Source: Aquimarina atlantica
Lineage (GTDB): Bacteria; Bacteroidota; Bacteroidia; Flavobacteriales; Flavobacteriaceae
Assembly: GCF_000626715.1 (NCBI RefSeq)
Contig: NZ_AQRA01000006.1
Coordinates: 310,001-374,000, forward strand
Reading direction: 5' to 3'
Length of the DNA stretch: 64,000 bases
The notes beneath the pieces were generated by a model, which made no database searches, was not told the origin of the DNA, and saw nothing but the letters and a program-made list of their open reading frames with translations. The position numbers and the translations under genes were made by a program. Of the stretch, positions 8,819-19,002 are shown one piece after another; within the stretch, counting starts at the first letter, position 1, and each line of letters starts with the position of its first letter.

Positions 8819-11656
8819 TTACTGTTTCACCATTTTAGTGATAATTTGTGAACCATCATTTCCTTCTAAAGTTACAAGATAAATACCAGATGTATAGCCA
8901 CTAATATTAATATCGAATTCCCCTCCAGATGTATAAGAAAATCTTTCTACCAGTCTGCCATCTATCGTAAAAATCTCTCCTTCGTATGCAACAACACTTT
9001 TTAATGTAGAGCTAATCGTAAATGTACTTTTGGCTGGATTAGGATAAATAGAAAAAACCTCTTTCTCTACAATAGGAGGATCGGTTGGATTGTCTTTTAC
9101 ATCTAGAGTAGCTTCAAACATTCCCCGACCATGAGTAGCTGCTACAATTTTTGCATCAGATTCTCGTATCGCGATCATATCTGTTCTTACATTGGCAAGG
9201 GTTTCATTTTTAGGAAACCATTCTACCCCACTTGATTTTATATCATCTGTAGCCCATACTCCAATTTCTGTAGCCAACAACACTTGTGATCGATTAAAAG
9301 GGTTAAATAATCCCCATCGTACTGGCATATCGGGTAGATTACTTTCTTTTTCTGCCCAAGAGCTTCCTCCATTATCACTATACCAAACCGAACTAATACC
9401 GTAATTAGAAAAAGTAATTAAAATCTCATCTTCTGTTTCACCAATATCAATACTGGATATAGTTGCAGGAGGGAATGAGTTACTACCAATTTCTGTAGCA
9501 GTAGGGGTATCATGCTGCGCATTTGTTACTTTAAATAATTTACCAGATTGAGTACCAATAAACAGTGTCGAAGTTCTTGTTTTGTCATATGGTGATACCT
9601 TTATACTAGAATAAGGTACCGTCGATCCTGTATTTAGTGGTATGAATTTTGACGTTATAGTATCCCATTTTATTTCTACTCGCAATAACTCATCAATATG
9701 TTGATTATCTGTAGAGGCTATTGCACCACCAAGTCCCATAGCATTTGCAAAAATGGTATTGGTTAGAGAGTTATAATCTGTAGCATTAATAAACGTACCA
9801 CTCAATGGACCAACATAAGTAACATTTTTGCCTGCATCCCTAGTTATAAAATATTGATTATGATATACCGTAGTGATCCTGATATGAGGTTCGTTTTTAT
9901 CAACAAATGCAAATACACCATCTCCGCCACTTACCATATCCGTAACATCAATAGGATTACCATCATATCGTAATGTACCATTATCCTGCGTTCCTCCATA
10001 ATAAGCATCAACTCCTTTTCCCGGATGAATACCAATGGTATAGTATTGAATAGTATTTAAGCCTTTATTTACTTCAACAAAGGAAGGGAATACATTTAAA
10101 AAGTTATCAAATTCGGCTACATTAGAAGTAGTCATATTATTTGAGTAAAATACGCCTCCATCTGTAGAAATAAGAACTTCATCAGAAGAACCTGGTCTAT
10201 ACAGAATAGTATGTTGATCTGCATGAACATATTCTGGGAATTTATGGCGATTTGCTACCCAGTAAGAAACCGATTGCCAGCGTAATGCACTAGCATCTGA
10301 AGTATCAGCAGTATCGGTTCCTGTTAATTTAAAACTATTAAGACCACCTATAATAATAGTATTTTCATCAACTGCATCTACTCCTATAGCCATGGCGTGC
10401 CAGGTAAGAGAACCCCAGCCTCCCCAGCCCAAATCTCTACTTGGACCTGCAAATTCTGACCATGTATTGCCAGCATCAGAAGATTGCAAAAGGATACAAA
10501 AACTACTAGAGTCTCTAATAAACCCAGAAGGAAACTTGAATCCTCCGCTTATAATAGCATAAACTCTGTTTGGGTTAGAAGGAGCAACTGCAAATTTTAC
10601 CCTACCTGGGTAAAGATCACTAGATGGATCAAATCTACTTGTTGCAAAAGAATCATCAATAGTCCAATCGGTTCCGTTTAAAGAACTAAGTATTGTACCT
10701 GCTCCGTTTTCATCAATATTTCGCATAGTACCTACAAGAAGTTTCCCTCCACCAACTTCTTCTATATCTGAAGGAGCATATGGTGTAGTATCTCCTATTA
10801 TATTAGGAAGCACTTGTACCCAATTAGTACCACCGTCTATTGATCGATATAACCCATTGGTCCTATTGAATCCATGCGGAGCTCCTTTATAAGTACCCGA
10901 AGCAACTGCAGCATAGAGTACACTTGTGCCAGCTTCATTTCTTACCAGAATATCATTTACATAAGCAAAATCTGTGCTTGATGGTAAAAGCTGCCAGGTT
11001 TCACCATGATCTGTAGATTTCCATATACCGGTACCACGGCCAGAAGATTCTCTATAGATATTTACAGCTGTATAAGATTCTCCTGTTCCTACATACATAG
11101 TATTACTATTATCAGGATCAAAAGCAATAGCACCTACTGCTAGATTTTCGAAAAAACCAGATGCATTTTCCCAGGAGGAATCTGGGTTTGTAATATCATT
11201 ATTATACCATAATCCACCGGTAACAGATCCACCCCATATTTTCTTATGCGTTGCGTCTGAAGGATCAAAGACTATTTTTCGAATTCTACCCGATATGTTT
11301 GCAGGGATATTTTTCCATTGTATTTGATCACTACCGCTTTTCTTTAATAGTTTACTCTTAAGCGCTTGTGCTTTGGTAAATTGATATGATTTTAATAAAC
11401 GCTCTTTGGGGACATTTTTTGTTACTGGATCTAGAGTAGTAAGATATTCGTGAAGTGCAGCAAAATCTGGTCTGTCAGGCTTTTTGCTACTTAATTCTCC
11501 TTCTGTTACATATGCTTTTTGATAGGTGTTGTTTAAAAAGGCCTCATGTTCTTCTCTTATGTTAGAAGTTTCTAAATTATAATGTAAGGCCCATCCGCAT
11601 ATAATTATAGTTAACATAATTATGATTATGCGGTATTTTGTAGTTTGTGTTTTCAT
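8819..11656 (-). CDS. T9SS-secreted sortilin/BNR-type beta-propeller protein
   Basis: A 945-residue protein with an N-terminal hydrophobic export segment. Many sialidase-like Asp-box/BNR units follow (STDHGETWQLLP, SIDGGTNWVQVLP, SSDAGNTWSEFAG, YSDNGGSSWAEKE), giving a VPS10/sortilin-like or exo-sialidase-like propeller. The last 80 residues form a type A T9SS sorting domain (FSIYPNPAKSTFTISS ... GIYLVTLEGNDGSQIITKMVKQ), so the protein should be exported by the gliding/Por machinery and anchored or released at the surface. Ligand or substrate is unknown. A long perfect palindrome lies just upstream of its start. Confidence 0.88.
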   Translation of the reverse strand: MKTQTTKYRIIIIMLTIIICGWALHYNLETSNIREEHEAFLNNTYQKAYVTEGELSSKKPDRPDFAALHEYLTTLDPVTKNVPKERLLKSYQFTKAQALKSKLLKKSGSDQIQWKNIPANISGRIRKIVFDPSDATHKKIWGGSVTGGLWYNNDITNPDSSWENASGFFENLAVGAIAFDPDNSNTMYVGTGESYTAVNIYRESSGRGTGIWKSTDHGETWQLLPSSTDFAYVNDILVRNEAGTSVLYAAVASGTYKGAPHGFNRTNGLYRSIDGGTNWVQVLPNIIGDTTPYAPSDIEEVGGGKLLVGTMRNIDENGAGTILSSLNGTDWTIDDSFATSRFDPSSDLYPGRVKFAVAPSNPNRVYAIISGGFKFPSGFIRDSSSFCILLQSSDAGNTWSEFAGPSRDLGWGGWGSLTWHAMAIGVDAVDENTIIIGGLNSFKLTGTDTADTSDASALRWQSVSYWVANRHKFPEYVHADQHTILYRPGSSDEVLISTDGGVFYSNNMTTSNVAEFDNFLNVFPSFVEVNKGLNTIQYYTIGIHPGKGVDAYYGGTQDNGTLRYDGNPIDVTDMVSGGDGVFAFVDKNEPHIRITTVYHNQYFITRDAGKNVTYVGPLSGTFINATDYNSLTNTIFANAMGLGGAIASTDNQHIDELLRVEIKWDTITSKFIPLNTGSTVPYSSIKVSPYDKTRTSTLFIGTQSGKLFKVTNAQHDTPTATEIGSNSFPPATISSIDIGETEDEILITFSNYGISSVWYSDNGGSSWAEKESNLPDMPVRWGLFNPFNRSQVLLATEIGVWATDDIKSSGVEWFPKNETLANVRTDMIAIRESDAKIVAATHGRGMFEATLDVKDNPTDPPIVEKEVFSIYPNPAKSTFTISSTLKSVVAYEGEIFTIDGRLVERFSYTSGGEFDINISGYTSGIYLVTLEGNDGSQIITKMVKQ

Positions 11657-12109
11657 TCTACAGAGTGTAAGGTTTGGTTTTAGTTTACCATATCAATATT
11701 CTTAATGTAGTTTACATTAAGAATATTGATTGTGTGTTTTATAATATGCTAAACAACAAGGTGTTAAAATAATTCACTTTGATGTATTATCATTTATAAA
11801 CAAAAATCATTTTTGTAAATATAACCAATTGATTAAGAAGTTGTATTTCTAAACCTATATAGAGATCGATATATTAGTATATATACAGCACTTCTTTTTA
11901 GAAAAGAATCTAGTTTGTTTCTAGAAAAAAATATCCAAAAGACCTGAAAAATAGTAGATTCCATTTAATTTAACAACACTTCCACTGTCACCAGATTGCG
12001 AACCAATTACATTCTTCACAATTTATATTTTTTAGAACTCTCATTTCTGGCTGGCCCATGTGTTAATCGAGAGTAATGGTACTTTGTTGTTTTTCAGATC
12101 TTTTGGGTA
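11657..12109. other. 453-nt intergenic region
   Basis: It contains the palindrome at 11692-11730 and AT-rich sequence that must include the promoter of the T9SS gene (leftward). A 12-mer AACAACACTTCC near 11972 matches part of the element at 5824. No gene is seen. Confidence 0.55.
11692..11730. promoter_or_regulatory. perfect 39-nt palindrome in the leader of the T9SS gene
   Basis: Two 18-nt arms, ATCAATATTCTTAATGTA and its exact reverse complement, are separated by GTT. The element begins 36 nt upstream of the ATG of the T9SS protein on the minus strand. It has no adjacent T-run on the minus strand, so it is either an operator for a dimeric regulator or a stable hairpin in the 5' leader. 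Confidence 0.6.
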
Positions 12110-12445
12110 CTATGCAGCAAGCTCCCCATTTCCCACTGTTTCTTTGCCTGTTTCGATTGATCCCCATTTAGAACTTGTATTAAGTTTAATTGATACAGGA
12201 CTTTCGCTTCTAAGGGTTTCAAGAATGGATTGTAATTCTGTTTCATGAAAATAGAGTATGATAGCTCCATTGCTATGTTGTTTGTTTTCTGGCAATGTCT
12301 TTTCGTCTTTAATAATAGCTAAATGCCCAATGTATTCCTGACTTTGACCATATAGATATACAAACCCCATTTGGTAACCGCCACCACCAGCATAATTACT
12401 AACAATTTGAAGACTATAACTTTCTACTTTGTGTGAAACAATCAT
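12110..12445 (-). CDS. small hypothetical protein
   Basis: A 111-residue protein without an export signal. It begins MIVSHKVESYSLQIVSNYAGGGG and contains YQMGFVYLYGQSQEYIGHLAII, suggesting a small beta-rich fold. No known family is recognised. It stands alone between long intergenic stretches. The reading frame shares codon style with nearby genes, which supports it as real, but the function is unknown. Confidence 0.45.
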   Translation of the reverse strand: MIVSHKVESYSLQIVSNYAGGGGYQMGFVYLYGQSQEYIGHLAIIKDEKTLPENKQHSNGAIILYFHETELQSILETLRSESPVSIKLNTSSKWGSIETGKETVGNGELAA

Positions 12446-12709
12446 TTTTATAAATTTTGAAATATGAGTTAGACTGTTTTTGTTTATTCAAAAGTAGGGT
12501 ATTAGGTGTTATCAAAGTAGAGGGAAAACACGGATTTTGAGTAGGGGATATTGCCCCTTGTTGAATGGATCCTCCGTAATTGTATGATATGATACTATAG
12601 TTAAAATATATACAAAAGATACATTTTGTATACTAATTTGGCGTGTTAGAACAATATAGAAATTGATTTTTTGAAATCTTTATAAATTTTATAAAAAACT
12701 TCTATTATC

Positions 12710-13477
12710 TTAGAAAGTTCTGGAAAGATAAAATCCGACGGATTTTTCACTGAATTGCGGGGCAAAAGCTATTCCATTTAATTTTTTGAATGGATTCCAG
12801 GAGATAAGATGATTAAAATGGTATACCAGCTTTACAGATAATATTCCTATACCAGCTCCAACCAAAACATCAGAGAGGTAATGCATATTATTAAGCATTC
12901 TTAAACTTCCTGTAGTAATAGCAAAAAAGTAACCACTATACGCCAAAAGAGCATTAGTATCTTTAAACTCTTCATACAGTACTGTCGCTGTAGTAAATGC
13001 TGTAGTCGTATGTCCCGATGGAAAAGAATTAGCATTAGTAGAACCTCCTGGTCTGTATTTGTGAACCTCTCTTTTTAATAACGAAGAAGCACCATTACTT
13101 ATGATAGATGAAAGAACGAGATTTTTGGTCTGATCAAACCAATGACTTTTTGATTTCGCCCCTAAAATATCTGCAGCATACATTTCTACAACAGGAGCAT
13201 ATCTAGTATAATCATCCATACCAAAATAAAAATCATCGCCAACCATATTCCTAAGATCTTTTTGAAGTGATTTCTCAAAACTACTTGTAGATAAAAGAAT
13301 TCCGGTAGCAATCAACGCTACAGGTATAATTCTTTTACTAAACAAAGTTTTTTTTGGTTTAAATTCTATCTGACTAGAATTCGTAAATGTAGAATTGGTA
13401 AGTGGTGCATCGGTAAATTGAGCATTGGCAATATTGATATATAAAAATATCAATACCAGGGTTAGCATAGTTTTCAT
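12710..13477 (-). CDS. PAP2 family phosphatase
   Basis: A 255-residue protein with a signal peptide (MLTLVLIFLYINIANAQ). It carries the phosphatidic-acid-phosphatase motifs: KREVHKYRPGG (motif 1), the central FPSGHTTTAF (motif 2), and RMLNNMHYLSDVLVG with His and Asp (motif 3). These enzymes dephosphorylate lipid phosphates such as undecaprenyl pyrophosphate or phosphatidylglycerophosphate in the envelope. A second hydrophobic stretch (VALIATGILLSTS) sits near residue 55. Monocistronic; the substrate cannot be told from sequence. Confidence 0.85.
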   Translation of the reverse strand: MKTMLTLVLIFLYINIANAQFTDAPLTNSTFTNSSQIEFKPKKTLFSKRIIPVALIATGILLSTSSFEKSLQKDLRNMVGDDFYFGMDDYTRYAPVVEMYAADILGAKSKSHWFDQTKNLVLSSIISNGASSLLKREVHKYRPGGSTNANSFPSGHTTTAFTTATVLYEEFKDTNALLAYSGYFFAITTGSLRMLNNMHYLSDVLVGAGIGILSVKLVYHFNHLISWNPFKKLNGIAFAPQFSEKSVGFYLSRTF

Positions 13478-13771
13478 ACAATATTTTTTTTGGGGCCGCA
13501 GATCATTTTGATAAATTTAATACCAAAAAATACTGACAAACTAAATATACTGTATAATTATTAAAATAATGTTAATAAAGTTTGTTTTGTTAATAAATAA
13601 TTAACAAATATTAAGAAAACATAGGTATTTTAACATTTTGTCGATAATTTTATATGCGGCATATCAAAATAAACCGATAATACAAGTGGTCTGATTATCA
13701 AAATAAAAAGGTATAGGTATAATATTCCTTAAAAAAGGCGTATATTTGCACGCAATTAAATTTTAATTGCA

Positions 13772-15247
13772 ATGACAGCACATGAATCCAAAATCGTTGG
13801 AGAAGGTTTAACCTATGACGATGTTCTTCTAGTTCCTGCTTTTTCTGAAGTCCTACCAAGAGAAGTAAGTATCAGAACTAAGTTTACAAAAAATATTATA
13901 CTTAATGTTCCTATCGTTTCTGCAGCAATGGATACTGTTACAGAAAGTCGTATGGCTATTGCTATGGCTCAAGAAGGTGGAATAGGAGTGTTGCATAAAA
14001 ACATGACTATCGAAGAACAGGCAATTAAAGTACGCAAGGTAAAACGTGCAGAAAGCGGTATGATTATCGACCCGGTAACATTACCTCTTGATGCTAAAGT
14101 AATTGATGCCAAAAATAATATGCGAGAGCATAGCATTGGTGGGATTCCGATTGTAGACGATCATCATAAATTGATTGGTATTGTTACTAACAGAGATCTT
14201 CGTTTTGAGAAAAATGATCAACGACCTATATCCGAAGTAATGACCAGTAAAAATCTGGTTACGGTAGGAGAAGGAACATCATTGCAGCAAGCCGAAGTAA
14301 TTTTGCAGGATAATAAGATCGAAAAACTACCAGTAGTAGATAAAGAAAATACTCTGGTGGGCCTAATTACTTTTAGAGATATCACTAAACTAACATTGAA
14401 ACCTATGGCCAATAAGGATAAGCTTGGGCGTCTTAGGGTTGCAGCTGCTATTGGAGTTACTGGTGATGCCGTAGAGAGGGCAGAGGCCTTAGTGAAGTCT
14501 GGAGTAGATGCTGTAGTTATTGATACGGCACATGGGCATACCAAAGGTGTGGTTGCTGTATTAAAAGAAGTAAAAGCAAAATTTCCAGAATTAGAAGTAG
14601 TCGTGGGAAATATTGCAACTGGCGAAGCTGCGAAATATCTGGTTGAAGCAGGTGCTGATGCCGTAAAAGTAGGAATTGGCCCGGGATCTATATGTACTAC
14701 AAGAGTAGTAGCAGGTGTAGGGTTTCCTCAGTTTTCTGCAGTATTAGAAGTAGCAAATGCAATAAAAGGATCTGGAGTTCCTGTAATTGCAGATGGAGGT
14801 ATTAGATATACCGGTGATATCCCAAAAGCTATAGCAGCAGGAGCAGATACAGTGATGTTAGGCTCACTTCTGGCAGGAACCAAAGAGTCTCCGGGAGAGA
14901 CAGTGATCTACGAAGGAAGAAAGTTTAAGACCTATAGAGGTATGGGGTCTGTAGAAGCGATGAAAAAAGGTTCTAAAGATCGATACTTTCAGGATGTTGA
15001 AGATGATATCAAAAAACTGGTTCCAGAAGGTATAGTAGGTAGGGTAGCTTATAAAGGAGATCTTGTAGAGAGTATACATCAGTTTATAGGAGGGTTGCGT
15101 GCCGGTATGGGATATTGTGGAGCAAAAGATATTTCTACATTACAAGAAAATGGTCGTTTTGTGAAGATCACTGCTAGTGGTATTAATGAAAGCCACCCGC
15201 ATGATGTAACTATTACCAAAGAAGCACCTAATTATAGTAGAAGATAA
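13772..15247 (+). CDS. guaB: IMP dehydrogenase
   Basis: A 491-residue IMP dehydrogenase, catalysing NAD+-dependent oxidation of IMP to XMP, the first committed step of GMP synthesis. The N-terminal barrel segment [15 protein letters not shown], two CBS domains (about 95-215), the catalytic loop [15 protein letters not shown] with the active Cys, [10 protein letters not shown], and the flap [10 protein letters not shown] are all present. Length is typical. A possible -7 element TATATTTG lies at 13741-13748, 24 nt upstream. A strong terminator follows. Confidence 0.97.
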   Translation: MTAHESKIVGEGLTYDDVLLVPAFSEVLPREVSIRTKFTKNIILNVPIVSAAMDTVTESRMAIAMAQEGGIGVLHKNMTIEEQAIKVRKVKRAESGMIIDPVTLPLDAKVIDAKNNMREHSIGGIPIVDDHHKLIGIVTNRDLRFEKNDQRPISEVMTSKNLVTVGEGTSLQQAEVILQDNKIEKLPVVDKENTLVGLITFRDITKLTLKPMANKDKLGRLRVAAAIGVTGDAVERAEALVKSGVDAVVIDTAHGHTKGVVAVLKEVKAKFPELEVVVGNIATGEAAKYLVEAGADAVKVGIGPGSICTTRVVAGVGFPQFSAVLEVANAIKGSGVPVIADGGIRYTGDIPKAIAAGADTVMLGSLLAGTKESPGETVIYEGRKFKTYRGMGSVEAMKKGSKDRYFQDVEDDIKKLVPEGIVGRVAYKGDLVESIHQFIGGLRAGMGYCGAKDISTLQENGRFVKITASGINESHPHDVTITKEAPNYSRR

Positions 15248-15275
15248 ACTAAAAGAAATTACGAGTAATACATTA

Positions 15276-15307
15276 TAAAAAACGCATCAATCGATGCGTT
15301 TTTTTTA
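15276..15307. terminator. bidirectional terminator between guaB and the OmpH gene
   Basis: AAAACGCATC-AATC-GATGCGTTTT followed by T residues on the plus strand and flanked by A residues on the other side, so it can serve both converging genes. Confidence 0.85.
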
Positions 15308-15331
15308 TAATTATGGTATTGTACTGTACTT

Positions 15332-15853
15332 TTATTTTTTAGGAGCTTCTTTTATAGTGATTCCTAATTTTGTCATTACCGTTTTAGTTATGTCATATGC
15401 AGGATCTATATACGCCAAACCACTTGTGGTAATCGTAAATACTTGGGTGTATTTTTCGGCTTTAGCAACTTCCTCCAGCGCTTTTCCGATTTTTTCATAT
15501 AGTGGTTGTAGCAATCTGTTTTGTTCTATTTGTATTAATTTACTACCGTTTTGGCGAAATTTTGCAATATCATTTTCTAAAGCAATAATTTCTTCTTGCT
15601 TTGTTTTTTTTAAAGGTTCGGTAAAAGAAGCTACTTTGTCTTGGTATTCCTTCACTTTAACCTGGTATGCATCTACTTTTACTTTTAAATCAGCTTCCAT
15701 TTTGGCATTATAAGCCTTTAAATCTTCCTGTACCTTAGTAAGTTCTGGCATTTGAGAAAGAATATACTCAGAATCTATGGTTCCGGTTTTAGATTGAGCA
15801 TTTAATTGAAAACTAACGATCAATACTAAGATTGATAATATTATTTTTTTCAT
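15332..15853 (-). CDS. OmpH/Skp family periplasmic chaperone
   Basis: A 173-residue exported protein with a signal peptide (ILVLIVSFQLNAQ). The OmpH/Skp pattern follows: a short strand GTIDSEYILSQMPE, then two long helices forming tentacles (KAYNAKMEADLKVKVDAYQV ... KLIQIEQNRLLQPLYEKIGK), and a final strand YTQVFTITTSGLAYIDPAYD. Skp-like proteins hold unfolded outer-membrane proteins during their transit of the periplasm. The three SurA/PpiC-type foldases at 16847-21316 are functional neighbours, although not in the same operon. Confidence 0.88.
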   Translation of the reverse strand: MKKIILSILVLIVSFQLNAQSKTGTIDSEYILSQMPELTKVQEDLKAYNAKMEADLKVKVDAYQVKVKEYQDKVASFTEPLKKTKQEEIIALENDIAKFRQNGSKLIQIEQNRLLQPLYEKIGKALEEVAKAEKYTQVFTITTSGLAYIDPAYDITKTVMTKLGITIKEAPKK

Positions 15854-15942
15854 TTTACTTTTTTGTTTTTTTATTTTCTAATTTTTGCAAATATATAAGG
15901 TCTTAGACAATATACGTGCCACGAATTATTTTTTTTAAAAAT

Positions 15943-16209
15943 CTATCCTTCATAGAGTTGACCACGGTGTGGTTTTAAAGCATCACGTACTGTTTTCATT
16001 TCAGAATCAGTAACAACCATATAAGCCAGACTATGTAGATCATTTAATTCATGATACCCAGTGATGTTAAGAGATAATTTTTCTGAAGTAATATATTCTT
16101 TAAGATGAATTTCGTGATGTTGCGCTGTTTTACTTGCTGTAGAACCTCTAAAATCCCAAATTAGTTTTATTTTTCGTTCCAAAATAGTTTTCAATTTTAT
16201 AGACGTCAA
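15943..16209 (-). CDS. small conserved-looking hypothetical protein
   Basis: An 88-residue cytosolic protein (LERKIKLIWDFRGSTASKTA near the start, ending MKTVRDALKPHRGQLYEG). No domain is recognised. It lies 15 nt downstream of the SRPBCC gene in the same direction, so the two are probably co-transcribed. The compact size and basic character give no clear role. Confidence 0.5.
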   Translation of the reverse strand: MTSIKLKTILERKIKLIWDFRGSTASKTAQHHEIHLKEYITSEKLSLNITGYHELNDLHSLAYMVVTDSEMKTVRDALKPHRGQLYEG

Positions 16210-16224
16210 AAATGTTTTTATAAA

Positions 16225-16677
16225 TTAATTATCTAATACACTTTTTCCTTCTTCTGCAAAAGCTTTAAAATCTTCCATGTATGTATACGATTGCTTTTTG
16301 AAGGCTCCAGGCATAAGAAATCCCATAAGTTTCATGAAGCCACTAAATTTAAATTCGTTTTTAGAGATCCATTTGGTATTTCCGTTAGACAATTCTTCAA
16401 AATAATTTTCCTGAATATTATATACATTTTTTGCATCAAAAGTAAGGTGAAACGATTCTGGGAGATCAAGTAAAGTAATAGTTTCAATCATTTCAATTTC
16501 TCGTTTCCCCATTTTGTAGATAAGTTTTGAAATCGCTCCGGTTTTTCCTTTTGTACCACTTATGTGTTCCATACTCACAAAACCCTTTTGCCAGTGTTTC
16601 ATGTTTTCTTCATTGTTAAACTTTTCAACCACCTGATTTCTAGGTATTTTTATTTCGATGTTGAGTGTATATTCCAT
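16225..16677 (-). CDS. SRPBCC family protein
   Basis: A 150-residue START/SRPBCC-like protein. The helix-grip pattern is visible: MEYTLNIEIKIPRNQVVEKF, ENMKHWQKGFVSMEHISGT, an EMIETITLLDLPESFHLTFD strand pair, and the C-terminal helix MKLMGFLMPGAFKKQSYTYM. Such proteins bind hydrophobic ligands or act in polyketide or stress pathways; the ligand is unknown here. The frame is open up to 16797, but the ATG at 16677 fits the family N-terminus, and the extra 40 residues would be atypical. Confidence 0.75.
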   Translation of the reverse strand: MEYTLNIEIKIPRNQVVEKFNNEENMKHWQKGFVSMEHISGTKGKTGAISKLIYKMGKREIEMIETITLLDLPESFHLTFDAKNVYNIQENYFEELSNGNTKWISKNEFKFSGFMKLMGFLMPGAFKKQSYTYMEDFKAFAEEGKSVLDN

Positions 16678-16846
16678 GACGAGATTGTTGTTAGTTAGTT
16701 TTGTAATGTGGTCACAATATACATAGATCATAAAAATTTTAAAAGTTAATACTATAGGGGGCATTTGCTTCGTTAGAACAAGGAACTTGTAAAACATTTT
16801 AATATTATTATTTTTGTTCGATTTCGGACTTTATCATATAGAAATT

Positions 16847-18802
16847 ATGTATAAAAAGGGGCTATTATTTTTTTTAGGAAGTATTTTATTTACACTTGTA
16901 AATGCACAACAATCAAAGGATGTGTTGTTTACTATTGACGAATCTCCTGTGTATATATCAGAATTTAAGAGAGTGTATCTTAAAAATATAGATTTAGTAA
17001 AAGACAAATCACAAAAGAATATAGACGAGTATCTTAATTTGTTTATTAACTATAAATTAAAGTTAAAAGAAGCAAAACACCTTGGATTAGATAAAAAGCA
17101 AGCTTATTTAGAAGAGCTAGAAGGATACAGAAAACAACTGGCAAAAGGATATCTTACAGATACCAGAACTTCTGACGCATTAATACGGCAAGCATATGAT
17201 CGTTCTCTTGAGCAAGTAAATGCCAGTCATATTTTGATTATGGTTAAACCTAATGCTTCAGCAAAGGATACGATTGCGGCATATCAAAAAATTATAGAAG
17301 CAAGAAATAAAGTTGTAAATGGAGAACCTTTTGATGTCGTTGCCAAAGCTTATAGCCAAGACCCTTCTGTTGCCAAAAATAACGGAAATTTAGGCTGGTT
17401 TTCTGCATTTAGGATGGTATATCCGTTTGAAGAAGCAGCATACGAAACCAAAGTAGGAGAGATCTCAGAACCATTTAGAACACAATTTGGTTACCATGTT
17501 GTAAAAGTTAATGGTAGAGAGAAAAAGTTGGGAGAAGTAACCGTTGCTCATATTATGGTAGCTATTAACGATAATAGAACTTCAGAAGAGGCAAAAAAGA
17601 GAATAAAAGAAATCAATCAACAACTTCAGCAAGGAGTTTCTTTTGCTTCTTTGGCAAAACAATATAGTGATGATCCAAGTACTGCAATAGAAGGTGGTAA
17701 AATTAGACGTTTTGGGCAAGGGGCATTAAATTCTGAGAAATTCGAAAAAACAGCTTTTGCTCTAGAAAAAAAAGGAGAAATCTCTGCACCAATACAGACT
17801 AAGTATGGCTGGCATATTATTCAACTTATAGAAAAACACCCTCTCAAGAGTTTTGAAGAACAAAAAAACGAACTTACCAAAAAAGTAAAAAGAGATAGCA
17901 GATCAAAGTTAGTAACTACTTCGTTTCTTAATTCATTAAAGAAAAAATATACGATTACCAAGAATGAAAAGGCAGTTGCATATTTTAAAGAGATACTACC
18001 GGCTACGTTTTCTAAAGAAGAATGGAATGTGCCTGAAGATAAAAATCTAAAAAAGGAACTTTTTAGTCTTAAAAAAGAGAAGTACTCCTATAAAGATTTT
18101 GCAGAATTTTTAAAGAGTAATCAAATGAGAATAGAAGGATATTCAGATATCTCTGCCTTTGTTGAAGAAATGTATACTCGATTCGAATCACAAACCTTAC
18201 TTCGATATTATGAAGAACATCTTGAAGAAGATAATAAGGATTTTGCAAATGTAATAGGAGAGTATCGTGATGGGCTTTTACTCTTTGACCTTATGGAGTC
18301 TAAAATATGGAATGTCTCTAAGACAGATTCTATCGGGCTTAAAAAATATTATGAGGTTCAAAAAGATAAGTATACACAAAATGAGGCGTACAAAGTTCTT
18401 AAGGCTTCTTCATCAAAACAAGAAGCAATTAGTAAGGTTGAAAAATTATTGAAGAAGAAAAAGTCGATTAAAGAAATAAAAAATGAAGTTAATAAGGGAG
18501 ATATAGCTTTAGTACTTTTTTCTGAAGAAGAATTAGCTAAAGGAGATGCAATATTGCCTAAGAATTTTTCTGCAGAAAAAGGGAAAATTGTATTCCTCGA
18601 AGAAGAAAATTTTAAGACTTTGATTATGGTCAAAGAAATCTTACCTTCAAGAATTAAAACTTTTGAAGAAACTAAGGGCGAGGTGATTAATGATTTTCAG
18701 GAAAGTATAGAAAATAAATGGTTAGATCATTTAAGAGTAAAATACCCGGTAAAAGTTAATGAGAAAACCTTGAAAAAAGCTAAAAAAGAATTATCAATTT
18801 AA
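16847..18802 (+). CDS. peptidyl-prolyl cis-trans isomerase with two PpiC domains
   Basis: A 651-residue periplasmic foldase. The start at 16847 places a signal peptide (GLLFFLGSILFTLVNAQ) at the N-terminus; an upstream in-frame ATG at 16814 would add 11 residues before it. Two parvulin (rotamase) domains follow at about 120-220 (ASHILIMVKP ... GEISEPFRTQFGYHVVKV) and 225-330 (VAHIMVAIND ... GEISAPIQTKYGWHIIQL). The lysine-rich C-terminal half has no assigned domain. First of three foldase genes in a row, suggesting a dedicated outer-membrane protein folding cluster. Confidence 0.88.
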   Translation: MYKKGLLFFLGSILFTLVNAQQSKDVLFTIDESPVYISEFKRVYLKNIDLVKDKSQKNIDEYLNLFINYKLKLKEAKHLGLDKKQAYLEELEGYRKQLAKGYLTDTRTSDALIRQAYDRSLEQVNASHILIMVKPNASAKDTIAAYQKIIEARNKVVNGEPFDVVAKAYSQDPSVAKNNGNLGWFSAFRMVYPFEEAAYETKVGEISEPFRTQFGYHVVKVNGREKKLGEVTVAHIMVAINDNRTSEEAKKRIKEINQQLQQGVSFASLAKQYSDDPSTAIEGGKIRRFGQGALNSEKFEKTAFALEKKGEISAPIQTKYGWHIIQLIEKHPLKSFEEQKNELTKKVKRDSRSKLVTTSFLNSLKKKYTITKNEKAVAYFKEILPATFSKEEWNVPEDKNLKKELFSLKKEKYSYKDFAEFLKSNQMRIEGYSDISAFVEEMYTRFESQTLLRYYEEHLEEDNKDFANVIGEYRDGLLLFDLMESKIWNVSKTDSIGLKKYYEVQKDKYTQNEAYKVLKASSSKQEAISKVEKLLKKKKSIKEIKNEVNKGDIALVLFSEEELAKGDAILPKNFSAEKGKIVFLEEENFKTLIMVKEILPSRIKTFEETKGEVINDFQESIENKWLDHLRVKYPVKVNEKTLKKAKKELSI

Positions 18803-19002
18803 AAATTAGTAACCCTTAAATTAGAGAGTAGTGAAATTGTAGTTGCTCCCTATATGTTGTTATTAATTTCTTTATGAATAATTAAAAAGGTGGGAATGTG
18901 CGATAAAATATGGTGATTATGACCTGTTAAGCTAAATAACTATTTCATGCATATCTACTTAGTATAGGTCTGATCGTCTAAGAGAATATTATATATAAAC
19001 AG

